21,275 nucleotides of DNA, from NCBI GenBank assembly GCA_050289385.1, contig JBNKFQ010000055.1, forward strand, positions 1 through 21,275, written 5' to 3'. A program made the position numbers and the translations under genes. Positions 6,713-14,880 of this stretch are shown here, in pieces; position 1 is the first letter of the stretch; the number at the start of each line of letters is the position of its first letter. This stretch comes from JBNKFQ01 sp050289385 (GTDB taxonomy: Bacteria > Pseudomonadota > Gammaproteobacteria > Pseudomonadales > Porticoccaceae). The notes below the pieces were generated by a model. It was not told the DNA's origin and made no database searches. It saw only the letters and a list, made by a program, of their open reading frames with translations.

Positions 6713-8179
6713 ATGAAAAAAAAACTTGCCGCTGTTTTTGTAATTTTGGTTGTTGTGGCAGCAGTGCCTCTGATTACCGGTTCAATAGCAAAACAGGCGC
6801 TGGTGGACCAATTGTCCCGCATCAATCAGTTGCCTGGTTATGTTGCGGTACTGGATGAGTATCGGCAGGGCTGGTTGGAAGCCAGTGCTGCAATTCGGGT
6901 TGGCATCGAAAAAAATGTGTTGCCAGAGGCGGCGCAAAAGCTCCCTTCTTTTTACCGTAAACAACTGAATAAATTAACTGGTGAATTCAGACTGCAGGTC
7001 AACATCGCCCACGGTCCGGTGTTTTTTGCAGAGGGTTTTGAACCGGGCTTGATGCGCACACGCGGCACTGTGAACCGGGAAGGCATGCCGAACTCGAAAA
7101 AAGGGCGCGAAGATCAGCGTATCAAATCTTTGTTATTTTATGAAACCGTCACCAGCCTGTCGGGTAACACGGTATTTAAAGCCGGCAGCCCCGCTATTGA
7201 ATTTAGTGATGAGGCCCCTGCGCAGACCCGTATTCGCTTTGGAGGTATGAGCCTGGAAGGCACTTACACGGCGAGCAAAAATGCCATTGCAGCCCGCTTC
7301 GAGATGCCAGAGTGGTCAATGAAAGGTCCAGTGGCCAGCGTTGTTTGCGAGCGAATGGTGGCACAGGGCGATGTTGTTGTGGTCAGCCCTGTGGTTCAGT
7401 TGGGTGATATCGAAATGCAATGGGGGGGCATTCGCGTATACCAACACCGCGAGCCAGATGCGACGCCAGACAGTCAGATCGGTGATGTCAAACTGTTGCT
7501 TCGATCTCGAAAGGACAGTGACGACACCGTTAAAATGCATATTGACGGTTCTGTCGGGGCGGTGGTTGCAACAGACAAAAAAATTGATAATTTACACCTG
7601 AAGGCAGATTTTGAACGGATTGGCATTAATGCGCTTGGAGATTATTACAAACAATATCGCAATGCCATGCACCGGGTTGATAGTGCCAAGCACCGGATTG
7701 ATAGTACCGATAATACTGGTTCGGGAGCGCAACCGTTGTTGGTAAAACCGGGCAACGCCTTTTTGCGATATTCTCCGGCTTTAACAATTTCAGATTTTCG
7801 GTTTCGCTACAATGGTAACGCGTTGAATGTGACCGGTCGCGCCAATTTTGACGGTGAAGGCCTGGATGAGAGTGGCGACATGAGTGACTCGACAACATTT
7901 TTACAGCGTCTCGCCGTCAATGCAAAAGCTGATATCAGTGAAGGTCTGGCGAGAGAAATCAGCAAGCAATACCTTAGCCGCCAGTGGATGAAAACTCGCA
8001 TGGCTAAAAGTGTGTCCCGGCGCGCTATTCAAAAAATGGCTGCTCGCCAGGTTGGTACCTTTCTGGAAATACAGACCCAAAAAGGCCGATTGGTAAGAAC
8101 CGATAGTGGTTACCAGGCCGTATTGTCCACAAACAAGGGGGAGCTGTTGTTGAACGGTAAACCTGCTCCCGAATGGTAA
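6713..8179 (+). CDS. DUF945/YdgA-like envelope protein
   Basis: Protein of 488 residues starting with a signal anchor or signal sequence (MKKKLAAVFVILVVVAAVPLITG) and followed by a long periplasmic region. The motif YRQGWLEASAAIRV near residues 43-56 is typical of the DUF945 (YdgA) family, whose function is poorly known. An in-frame GTG at 6704 would add MNS. ATG 6713 puts the charged residues at the extreme N-terminus and sits 6 nt after GGGGTG, so I prefer it. Near residue 320 there is a small internal duplication, HRVDSAK/HRIDSTD, encoded by a 21-bp tandem repeat. It follows gloA by 31 bp and may be co-transcribed with it. Confidence 0.82.
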   Translation: MKKKLAAVFVILVVVAAVPLITGSIAKQALVDQLSRINQLPGYVAVLDEYRQGWLEASAAIRVGIEKNVLPEAAQKLPSFYRKQLNKLTGEFRLQVNIAHGPVFFAEGFEPGLMRTRGTVNREGMPNSKKGREDQRIKSLLFYETVTSLSGNTVFKAGSPAIEFSDEAPAQTRIRFGGMSLEGTYTASKNAIAARFEMPEWSMKGPVASVVCERMVAQGDVVVVSPVVQLGDIEMQWGGIRVYQHREPDATPDSQIGDVKLLLRSRKDSDDTVKMHIDGSVGAVVATDKKIDNLHLKADFERIGINALGDYYKQYRNAMHRVDSAKHRIDSTDNTGSGAQPLLVKPGNAFLRYSPALTISDFRFRYNGNALNVTGRANFDGEGLDESGDMSDSTTFLQRLAVNAKADISEGLAREISKQYLSRQWMKTRMAKSVSRRAIQKMAARQVGTFLEIQTQKGRLVRTDSGYQAVLSTNKGELLLNGKPAPEW

Positions 8180-8237
8180 ATTCCGGTGCTGTTCCACGAT
8201 AATACGATGAAGGCATTTTCCTTATTTCATCTCGCTT

Positions 8238-8262
8238 TTGATCTGAAACTTTTATAGATCAA
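8238..8262. promoter_or_regulatory. Inverted repeat TTGATCT-N11-AGATCAA between DUF945 and YbaK-type genes
   Basis: A perfect 7-bp dyad (8238-8244 and 8256-8262) in the 170-bp gap. It could be an operator for the next gene or a weak AT-rich terminator of the previous one. A TATACT hexamer at 8303-8308 could act as a -10, but no convincing -35 lies 16-18 bp before it. Confidence 0.3.
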
Positions 8263-8349
8263 TTTCTTCTTGTCGAATCAATGGCACTGGCACAGCAGGC
8301 ACTATACTGAAGTGATAGCGTGATTTTGCGCTTGCACAGGAGGTGAGTA

Positions 8350-8847
8350 ATGAGTCTTTCACCGTCACTCAGTAACTATTTGTCTGGCCAGAAAATTCAA
8401 TACGATATTCTGGAACATTCTCACACAAGCAGTTCAATGGCGACTGCTCGTGCAGCCGATATCGAGCCTGCTGAAATTGCCAAGGCTGTGATTGTAAGAT
8501 ATGGCAGTCACTACACCATGTGTGTGTTGCCCGCGTCACATCAACTGATACTGGAATGGCTGGAGTACGAGCAGCAGTTGCCATACGAACTTGCTGGCGA
8601 GGATGAACTGGGCTCTCTGTTTCCTGACTGTGAACCTGGTGCGGTTCCTGGTATGGGGCAGGCCTATCATATGGACGTGATTCTCGATGTCGCACTGCTG
8701 GATAAAAAAGATATTTATATCGAAGGTGGCGACCATCAGCATCTGGTTCATATGAGTCGCAACGACTTCCAGGTACTGATGGAAAATGCGTGGCAAGCCG
8801 TAATCAGTTGTCCGATCAGTGATGAATTTGAAGATACGATTCATTAA
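8350..8847 (+). CDS. YbaK/ProX-type aminoacyl-tRNA deacylase domain protein
   Basis: Protein of 165 residues with a complete YbaK/EbsC fold (PF04073 type), a family that hydrolyses mischarged tRNAs such as Cys- or Ala-tRNA(Pro) in trans. Visible marks are the early YDILEHSHTSSSMATARAAD segment, the conserved Lys in EIAKAVIVRYG, the central GAVPGMGQAY loop, and a C-terminal IYIEGGDHQHLVHMSRNDFQVLM segment. The start is supported by AGGAGG at 8339-8344, 5 nt before ATG 8350. Which tRNA it edits cannot be told from sequence. It could also serve a non-editing regulatory role. Confidence 0.85.
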   Translation: MSLSPSLSNYLSGQKIQYDILEHSHTSSSMATARAADIEPAEIAKAVIVRYGSHYTMCVLPASHQLILEWLEYEQQLPYELAGEDELGSLFPDCEPGAVPGMGQAYHMDVILDVALLDKKDIYIEGGDHQHLVHMSRNDFQVLMENAWQAVISCPISDEFEDTIH

Positions 8848-8949
8848 CGGCTGCGTACTCATTACCTGACTGTTCCCGAACCAGCACCGCGATATAAGCA
8901 CCAGACAATTGTCCGGGGTAGCTGCACGTCTGTCGTTGATCCCATTTTT

Positions 8950-8978
8950 TTGATGTAAAGCATGACCCATCGTATAGT
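8950..8978 (+). promoter_or_regulatory. Sigma70-type promoter for the export operon
   Basis: TTGATG (8950-8955) and TATAGT (8973-8978) are separated by exactly 17 bp, close to consensus at both hexamers. They lie 48-76 bp before ATG 9026 in an otherwise empty gap of 178 bp. Confidence 0.7.
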
Positions 8979-9025
8979 CTCTGGTACTGTAAACCTGGTA
9001 CGAATAATCAGCAGGGAACAATTAA

Positions 9026-10165
9026 ATGAAACGCTCTGTTATCTGGTGGGTAATTGTTGTTGTTGTGCTGGTGGTTGTGTTTGGTGTGTTGTCGCGACCT
9101 TCGCCATTGATGGTGGACGTGGTGAAGGTGGATACTGGACGAGTTGAGAGCACCGTAGCGAACACTCGCGCCGGCACTGTAAAAGCCTGTTTGCGTTCCA
9201 AACTCTCGTTGCCAATCGGTGGGCAGATCAACAAGGTTCTGGTAAGCGAAGGTGACCTCGTGACCCAGGGCCAGTTGCTGATGGTACTGTGGAACGAAGA
9301 TCGGGCTGCCAAACTCGGTCAATCAAAAGCCCTGCTGGTATCTGCTCGCAATGACCGGGAAGGTGTGTGTATCACCGCCAATGCAGATATGCGTGAATCC
9401 AATCGGCTGAAGGGGTTGCTGGACAGCAAGCTGGTGTCTGAAGAACTGGCCGATCGCGCTGCTGCCAAAGCTGAAGCCAGTGCTTTTGTGTGCAAGGCGG
9501 CAAAATCTCGAGAGCTGGAAGCGCAAGCTGCAATCAAACTGGCCGAGGTGGCGCTTGAACAGACGTATTTGCGCGCACCCTTTGCAGGCAAGGTTGCAGA
9601 AGTAACCGGTGAAGTCGGGGAATTTTCCACGCCGTCTCCCATTGGCATTGCAACACCCCCCGCGATTGATTTGCTGACCAGTGACTGCCATTACGTGAGT
9701 GCTCCGATTGACGAAGTGGACGCCGCTAATGTGCGCCCGGGCATGGATGTGCGGATAACACTTGATGCTTTTCAAAACCGGAATTTTCCGGGCCGTTTGC
9801 GGCGAGTGGCGCCTTATGTTCTGGATCTGGAAAAACAGGCGCGGACCGTTGAGGTGGAAGTGGACTTTGACGATGCATCACTCACCAATCTGGAAATGCT
9901 GGCAGGGTACAGTGCTGATGTAGAGATAATTATCGATACTCGCGACAACGTTTTGAAAGTGCCGACAGAACTGATTGTAGATGAAAGTCACGTTATGGTT
10001 GTAACCGGTGAAAACCTTCTGAAGCTGCAAAACGTGAAAACCGGCATCAGCAACTGGCGTGATACGGAAATCGTGTCCGGCTTGAACAAAAACGATGAAA
10101 TTGTCAGTTCGCTTGGCTCTCCTGGTGTTGAGCCTGGCCGCAAGGCTGAGGTAAAACGGGAATGA
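9026..10165 (+). CDS. MacA/HlyD-type periplasmic adaptor (membrane fusion protein)
   Basis: Protein of 379 residues: an N-terminal membrane anchor (VIWWVIVVVVLVVVFGVL, about 5-22), a split lipoyl domain (GGQINKVLVSEGDLVTQGQLL, and after the hairpin TYLRAPFAGKVAEV), an alpha-helical hairpin with its tip near residues 131-141 (LLDSKLVSEEL), a beta-barrel domain and a membrane-proximal domain. It couples the ABC permeases encoded downstream to an outer-membrane exit. Four cysteines lie in the periplasmic part (55, 115, 156, 221). Cys115 and Cys156 are almost equidistant from the hairpin tip. It overlaps the ATPase gene by an ATGA. The substrate is unknown. Confidence 0.92.
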   Translation: MKRSVIWWVIVVVVLVVVFGVLSRPSPLMVDVVKVDTGRVESTVANTRAGTVKACLRSKLSLPIGGQINKVLVSEGDLVTQGQLLMVLWNEDRAAKLGQSKALLVSARNDREGVCITANADMRESNRLKGLLDSKLVSEELADRAAAKAEASAFVCKAAKSRELEAQAAIKLAEVALEQTYLRAPFAGKVAEVTGEVGEFSTPSPIGIATPPAIDLLTSDCHYVSAPIDEVDAANVRPGMDVRITLDAFQNRNFPGRLRRVAPYVLDLEKQARTVEVEVDFDDASLTNLEMLAGYSADVEIIIDTRDNVLKVPTELIVDESHVMVVTGENLLKLQNVKTGISNWRDTEIVSGLNKNDEIVSSLGSPGVEPGRKAEVKRE

Positions 10166-10860
10166 TCGAATTTGTTAACGTCAATAAAACATATATTGTT
10201 GGCGATGAGCCACTGCACGCATTGAAAGACGTTTCATTGCAAATTAACGATGGTGAGTATTTATCTGTGATGGGGCCGTCCGGTTCGGGTAAATCGACAT
10301 TGTTGAATATGGCGGGTTTGCTGGATAGACCGGATAGTGGAGTTTACCTGCTCAATGGTATCGCAACGGAACGCCTGAAAGAGGAAGATCGTGCAGCATT
10401 GCGTAGGGAAAATATCGGTTTTATTTTTCAGTCTTTCCACCTTATCAGCCGGCTTACAGCGTTTGAAAATGTTGAATTGCCACTAATGCTTGCGGGAGCC
10501 AACATACGTGAACGTCGGATAAAAGTGCGAACGGTGCTGGAGCAAGTTGATTTAACGGATCGCAGTGGACATTTACCCAACCAGCTGTCCGGTGGTCAAA
10601 TGCAACGTGTGGCTATTGCCAGAGCAATCGTTATGAAACCACGTTTATTGCTGGCCGATGAACCAACAGGTAACCTGGACCTTTCCTCCGGCAGAGACGT
10701 CATGTCGGTGCTTGAACAGTTAAACGCTGAGGGTATTACCTTGCTGGTGGTTACCCATGACGAAGCCCTGGGCAGTCGTGCCCGTCGTCGTATCAGAATG
10801 GTGGATGGCAGAATTGATACCGATGAGAGTTCCGGGCAAAAGATGAAGGTCAAAACATAA
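10162..10860 (+). CDS. ABC transporter ATP-binding protein, MacB/LolD type
   Basis: Cytoplasmic ATPase of 232 residues. It has Walker A GPSGSGKST at 38-46, the Q-loop at Gln90 (IGFIFQSFHL), signature LSGGQ at 142-146, Walker B LLLADEP ending near 168 with the following TGNLD, and the H-loop His199 in VVTHD. The ADEPTGNLD signature and length place it in the MacB/LolD/FtsE subgroup, where the ATPase and permease may be separate. Its start overlaps the adaptor's stop by 4 nt, indicating coupled translation. It should energise the two permeases encoded next. Confidence 0.95.
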   Translation: MIEFVNVNKTYIVGDEPLHALKDVSLQINDGEYLSVMGPSGSGKSTLLNMAGLLDRPDSGVYLLNGIATERLKEEDRAALRRENIGFIFQSFHLISRLTAFENVELPLMLAGANIRERRIKVRTVLEQVDLTDRSGHLPNQLSGGQMQRVAIARAIVMKPRLLLADEPTGNLDLSSGRDVMSVLEQLNAEGITLLVVTHDEALGSRARRRIRMVDGRIDTDESSGQKMKVKT

Positions 10861-10984
10861 AAGACGACATCGCCTGGAGCGCCAGAATGGGAAAACTGAA
10901 AACGCACGTGTTCAAATTCACCCACCGCCTCTTTTCCTGTAAATTGCCTTGCAAATGGTTTTGTAACCCGCCAGGGGGCGTACA

Positions 10985-12196
10985 GTGAAACTGCACGACA
11001 AAATCCAGTTTAATCTGCAGGTGCTTGGTCGCCATCGGGTTCGTACCGCGCTGTTGTTACTGGCGGTGGGGATCGGGGTGGCGTCGGTCATTTTGTTGAC
11101 AAGCCTGGGTGAGGGTGCGCGCCGCTATGTGGACCGGGAATTTTCGGCGATGGGCAATAACACCCTGATTATTTTTCCGGGTAAAACAGAAACCGTCGGT
11201 GGTATGCCGCCAATTTACGGAGCGACTCACCGCGATCTGACATTGGAAGACGCCAGCATGATTGGTCGTATTTCCGGGGTTGAGGATTATGCCCCTATTA
11301 TTGCCGGCAGTTCTCTTGTGAGTTATGGCAATCGGGCGCGTGAAGTAATCACTATTGGTAGCACGCCAGGCTTTTTCGCTGTGCGTCAACTGGATACCGG
11401 GCGCGGCAAGATTTTACCGGAAAGTACTATCACCGAAGCGGTGGCGGTTTGTGTGTTGGGCGCAAAGCTGAAGCGGGAATTATTTGATAACAAACGCGCT
11501 ATCGGTGAATGGGTACGTATTGGCGATCGGCGATTTCGAGTAATCGGTGTGTTGTCTGAGCGCGGCGAGTCTCTCGGTCTGGATCTGCGAGATATGGTGG
11601 TCATTCCGGTGCGATCTGCTGAACAGCTTTATAACAGCCCCGGCCTGTTCCGTCTTATGGTTTCCCTGAAACAGGTGGGCAGTGCCAAATATATAGAAGA
11701 GCGTATTCGCGACATCGTAAAGTTGCGCCACGAAGGTGAAGACGACGTTACCATCGTCAGTCAGGATTCCATGCTGGAGGCGTTCAACGGCATTCTTGTT
11801 GCTCTGACGCTTACTATTGGTGCTATCGCAAGTATCAGCTTACTGGTGGCCGGCATCCTGATTATGAATATCAGTTTGATATCGGTGAGCCAGCGACGTC
11901 AGGAAATCGGGTTGCTTAAAGCGATTGGCGCCAGCAGCGGCCAGGTGCGTGATCTTTTTCTGGGTGAGTCGCTGTTGTTGGTGGGGCTTGGCTGTATCTG
12001 TGGCATAGCGTTTGCCACGCTGGTGCTGGAAATCGCCAACCATTTGCTGCCGAGTTTTCCGATGCGGGCTCCATGGTGGTCAATAGTGGCGGCCGTTGTC
12101 ACGGCCATGTGTTCCGGCTTGCTGTTTTCCTGGTTGCCGTCCAGGCGTGCGGCGAGCCTTGATCCTGTGTTGGCAATGCGGGGGATAATGGAGTGA
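10985..12196 (+). CDS. ABC transporter permease, MacB-like (first of two)
   Basis: Permease of 403 residues with the MacB/FtsX layout: one N-terminal helix (about residues 20-40, TALLLLAVGIGVASVILL), a large periplasmic MacB_PCD-type domain, then three C-terminal helices with the cytoplasmic loop SQRRQEIGLLKAIGAS. The start is GTG 10985, 6 nt after an AGGGGG (10973-10978). The 124-bp gap from the ATPase gene has no gene. It is paralogous to the next permease; the two share the opening (HRxRTALL/HRGRSLL, SLGEG/SFGEG) and the RRQEIGLLKA/RTQEVGLLRA loop, which suggests a heterodimer. A heptamer-arm element starts 4 bp after its stop. Confidence 0.92.
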   Translation: MKLHDKIQFNLQVLGRHRVRTALLLLAVGIGVASVILLTSLGEGARRYVDREFSAMGNNTLIIFPGKTETVGGMPPIYGATHRDLTLEDASMIGRISGVEDYAPIIAGSSLVSYGNRAREVITIGSTPGFFAVRQLDTGRGKILPESTITEAVAVCVLGAKLKRELFDNKRAIGEWVRIGDRRFRVIGVLSERGESLGLDLRDMVVIPVRSAEQLYNSPGLFRLMVSLKQVGSAKYIEERIRDIVKLRHEGEDDVTIVSQDSMLEAFNGILVALTLTIGAIASISLLVAGILIMNISLISVSQRRQEIGLLKAIGASSGQVRDLFLGESLLLVGLGCICGIAFATLVLEIANHLLPSFPMRAPWWSIVAAVVTAMCSGLLFSWLPSRRAASLDPVLAMRGIME

Positions 12197-12199
12197 TTT

Positions 12200-12359
12200 G
12201 TTCGATGTTCGATGTTCGATGTTTGACGATGGTTGCGTGCTCATGGAGACACCGCGAACACGGTAGCCAATGTTGTCTGTTTAAACCGAAGCAAGGTGTC
12301 ATTCTACCCTCTCACTCCGGATGGCTTTATCGTCGAACATCGAACGTCCAAGATCAAAC
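12200..12359. repeat. Heptamer-arm inverted element 3 (GTTCGAT type)
   Basis: A 160-bp element between the two permease genes and the cleanest copy. The left arm, 12200-12230, is three GTTCGAT units, GTTTGAC and GAT. The right arm, 12329-12359, read on the minus strand, is GTTTGAT, CTTGGAC, GTTCGAT, GTTCGAC and GAT. Both arms are 31 bp and agree at 26 of 31 positions. The core of 98 bp contains no convincing ORF. The element starts 4 bp after one stop codon and ends 9 bp before the next ATG. No target-site duplication is evident. Confidence 0.9.
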
Positions 12360-12368
12360 GTTTATCTC

Positions 12369-13565
12369 ATGACTCTCCGTGACGCCCTCATCTGGATCTG
12401 GCGCGCAGTGTGGATGCACCGTGGCCGGTCACTGTTGACGGTAAGTGGTTTTGCGATTGGCATTGCTGCCATGGTATTGCTGAGTTCCTTTGGTGAAGGC
12501 CTGCGCCTGTACGTCATGAACGAGTTTACCCAATTTGGCAGCCATATTGTGTCGGTCAATCCTGGTCGCAGTTCCACCCTGGGGGTCGAGGCGATACTGA
12601 AAACCACACGGCCGTTGACTCTGGAAGATGCCATTGCGCTGAAACGTTTAACCGGAGTGGAAGATGTGGTGCCCTCCGTGGTTGGGCAATTGCCAGCAGA
12701 AGCGAACAACCGTATTCGCACCACCGATATTTACGGTGTGGGTGCTGCAGCCGTGCAAGCCTATAAACTGGAAATCGCGCAGGGCACGTTTCTGCCTGAC
12801 GAAGAACTGGAACAGGCCCGCTCTTTTGCCGTGCTGGGCAGCGATATCAAGCGCGAACTGTTTGGCAACCAGAACCCGCTGGGCAGTTATATCCACATTG
12901 GCGGCAGTCGCTTTCGAGTGGTTGGGGTGTTGGCAGACAAGGGGCAGTTTCTCGGTTTCGACCTGAACAAATCGCTGTTTATTCCGGTGGCGCGTGGCTT
13001 GCAAATGTTTAACCGCAACAGCTTGATGGAAATTAATGTTCTGTACAATCCATCGGTGTCTTCGAGCACTATTGCCAGCCGCGTAAAAGAGTTGTTAATA
13101 CGCCGCCATAATTTTGAGGACTTTACCATTACCACCCAGGATCAGATTTTATCCACGCTTGATAATATTCTGAATATTCTTACTTATGCGGGCGGTGGTC
13201 TGGGCGCTATTTCATTGCTGGTGGGTGGTGTCGGGATTTTGACAATTTTGATGATCACTGTGGCCGAACGCACCCAGGAGGTTGGTTTGTTACGTGCGTT
13301 GGGAGCTACCCGTTTTCAGATTCACAATCTGTTTCTTGGTGAAGCGATATTTTTGGCTCTGGTGGGCGGGGTTATTGGTGTACTCGGTATTGGAGTTTTG
13401 CAATTATTGCTGCAACTGATTGTTCCCGGTATACCGATATCCATGAGTCCGGGCATTGTGCTGGCGGCGTTGATTGTCTCCACTCTGATAGGTGTGGTAT
13501 CCGGCGTGAAGCCGGCGATGAGTGCAACCCGATTAAGTCCGATTGATGCATTGCGAGCGGAATAA
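12369..13565 (+). CDS. ABC transporter permease, MacB-like (second of two)
   Basis: Permease of 398 residues, paralogous to the one before it: N-terminal helix (about residues 20-40), periplasmic domain, then three helices with the loop AERTQEVGLLRALGA, and an ending typical of the family (SATRLSPIDALRAE). An open frame runs upstream to 12321, but those 16 codons translate the right arm of the heptamer element. ATG 12369 (MTLRDALIWIW) gives the proper N-terminus. No Shine-Dalgarno is visible between the element and the ATG. The pairing of two different half-permeases with a single ATPase and an adaptor suggests an envelope export system; the substrate is not known. Confidence 0.92.
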   Translation: MTLRDALIWIWRAVWMHRGRSLLTVSGFAIGIAAMVLLSSFGEGLRLYVMNEFTQFGSHIVSVNPGRSSTLGVEAILKTTRPLTLEDAIALKRLTGVEDVVPSVVGQLPAEANNRIRTTDIYGVGAAAVQAYKLEIAQGTFLPDEELEQARSFAVLGSDIKRELFGNQNPLGSYIHIGGSRFRVVGVLADKGQFLGFDLNKSLFIPVARGLQMFNRNSLMEINVLYNPSVSSSTIASRVKELLIRRHNFEDFTITTQDQILSTLDNILNILTYAGGGLGAISLLVGGVGILTILMITVAERTQEVGLLRALGATRFQIHNLFLGEAIFLALVGGVIGVLGIGVLQLLLQLIVPGIPISMSPGIVLAALIVSTLIGVVSGVKPAMSATRLSPIDALRAE

Positions 13566-13636
13566 CAGCTTGTGTGCAGAGCTGCAAAAGCTTGGGTTTG
13601 TGGCAAATTGATTTTAATATATGCCCCTGAGGTAAG

Positions 13637-13675
13637 GGTGTCACCAGGCCTGATATAAATATCACCTGTAACAGG
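13637..13675. promoter_or_regulatory. Cluster of three palindromes upstream of the lipase gene
   Basis: GGTGTCACC (13637-13645), TGATATAAATATCA (13651-13664) and CCTGTAACAGG (13665-13675) lie within 39 bp and 43-81 bp before the start codon. They are likely operator or promoter elements. CATAAT at 13697-13702 could be a -10, but no matching -35 is clear. Confidence 0.4.
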
Positions 13676-13717
13676 CAATGCAAGAAGGGAAGTTATCATA
13701 ATATAGAGGGATTAAAC

Positions 13718-14797
13718 ATGCGTCGTTACCTGTCTAATGAAAGTTTATTGCAAGTGCCCGCAAAACGAGCAGCGTTCAGTGACAGAACAGCCTATGTGAT
13801 GGCAGAAATGTCACGACTGGCTTATTTCAAGTTTGAAGGTGGCAATAACCTGGACGAAATTCTCAACGCTGTGCGCGAACTTGTGCCGGAGCAGGACAAG
13901 TTTGCCCGGTTGGAAAACCTGATAAAAACCATCACCACGAATTCATCACCTCAGGAAGCCGAAAATATACTGCGGCATATCCTTTCTGAAAAAGGGTTTG
14001 AGTTAATAAATACCTGGAATAATGTTGACACGGATGCCCAAGCATTTTTATGCCGTCATTCTCAACAAAAAATTGCAGTTTTGGCATTTAGAGGTACCGA
14101 GTCAAATCTCAAGGACATAAAAACGGATGTAACCGCCCGGTTTAAAACCGTGGAGCACGAAGGCGTAATCTTTAAAATTCATGGCGGGTATTACAATCAA
14201 TTTGAATCGTTGCGAGAAGATATACACGCTGCATTACACAGTGACGAGCTGAAAGAACATCAACTGTTTGTCACCGGTCATTCGCTGGGTGGGGCGCTGG
14301 CGATTACCGCGGTAAAGTTTTTGGCCAATAATATTACCGGCGCTTGTTACACGTTTGGCTCGCCACCTGTGGGTACGGGTAACTTTGATTTGGATATCAA
14401 AACGCCGATTTATCGCATTGTAAACCATGTTGATATTGTTCCGCGTTTGCCAAATCCAATTCTGGTGTATGTGTTGCGAGGGCTGGGGATTGGGATAGAG
14501 TTGGTGTTGACACCGTTTTCGCGTATATATTCCAGACTCACTGTAACAAGCTGGTATAAAAACCTGGAAAAAACTCTGCTGGATGCTCAAAAGTACAGGC
14601 AATCGGGTTACGGAAGTTACTTGGTGGGCAATGCGTCCGAATCCAGGCTGCGGTACTCCGTTGGCGTATTTGATCAACTTGTATGGTGGTTTAAGCAATT
14701 CAGGAATCTGTTTCGTGGTGAAGTAAAGATTCTGTCCGACCACAGTATTGAATTGTATTCAAAAAAACTGGAGATATGGGCGAAAAACCGGAATTGA
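13718..14797 (+). CDS. Class 3 (Lipase_3) alpha/beta-hydrolase
   Basis: Protein of 359 residues with the fungal-lipase-like (PF01764) core. The oxyanion region is VLAFRGTES near 121-129, and the nucleophile elbow is GHSLGGA with Ser189. The acid is likely Asp239 in VNHVDIVPRLP and the base His342 in LSDHSIELY; together they form a complete triad. No signal peptide is visible, so it is probably cytoplasmic or secreted by another route. A start-proximal SD, AGAGGG at 13705-13710, is 7 nt from ATG 13718. The N-terminal about 110 residues resemble the usual lid or cap region but carry no motif I can name. The substrate (lipid or other ester) is not determined. A weak terminator follows. Confidence 0.88.
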   Translation: MRRYLSNESLLQVPAKRAAFSDRTAYVMAEMSRLAYFKFEGGNNLDEILNAVRELVPEQDKFARLENLIKTITTNSSPQEAENILRHILSEKGFELINTWNNVDTDAQAFLCRHSQQKIAVLAFRGTESNLKDIKTDVTARFKTVEHEGVIFKIHGGYYNQFESLREDIHAALHSDELKEHQLFVTGHSLGGALAITAVKFLANNITGACYTFGSPPVGTGNFDLDIKTPIYRIVNHVDIVPRLPNPILVYVLRGLGIGIELVLTPFSRIYSRLTVTSWYKNLEKTLLDAQKYRQSGYGSYLVGNASESRLRYSVGVFDQLVWWFKQFRNLFRGEVKILSDHSIELYSKKLEIWAKNRN

Positions 14798-14853
14798 TGT
14801 TTGCGCGGCAACCGGAAAGGCTGACTTGTATATTGGCTTCGACGAGAAAGTGC

Positions 14854-14875
14854 TCCACAGCCGCAGTGGTTTTTT
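14854..14875 (+). terminator. Hairpin with T-run after the lipase gene
   Basis: CCAC (14854-14857) pairs with GTGG (14866-14869), followed at once by six T residues (14870-14875). The stem is short. A perfect 8-bp inverted repeat with a 3-nt loop, 14878-14896 (CAATCATT/AATGATTG), adjoins it and covers the end of the convergent LysR gene. Confidence 0.4.
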
Positions 14876-14880
14876 GTCAA

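Noticed and set aside
8284..8308. Sigma54 promoter (TGGCAC repeats) before the YbaK-type gene
   Set aside because: TGGCAC occurs twice, but no TTGC/GC element lies at the required distance.
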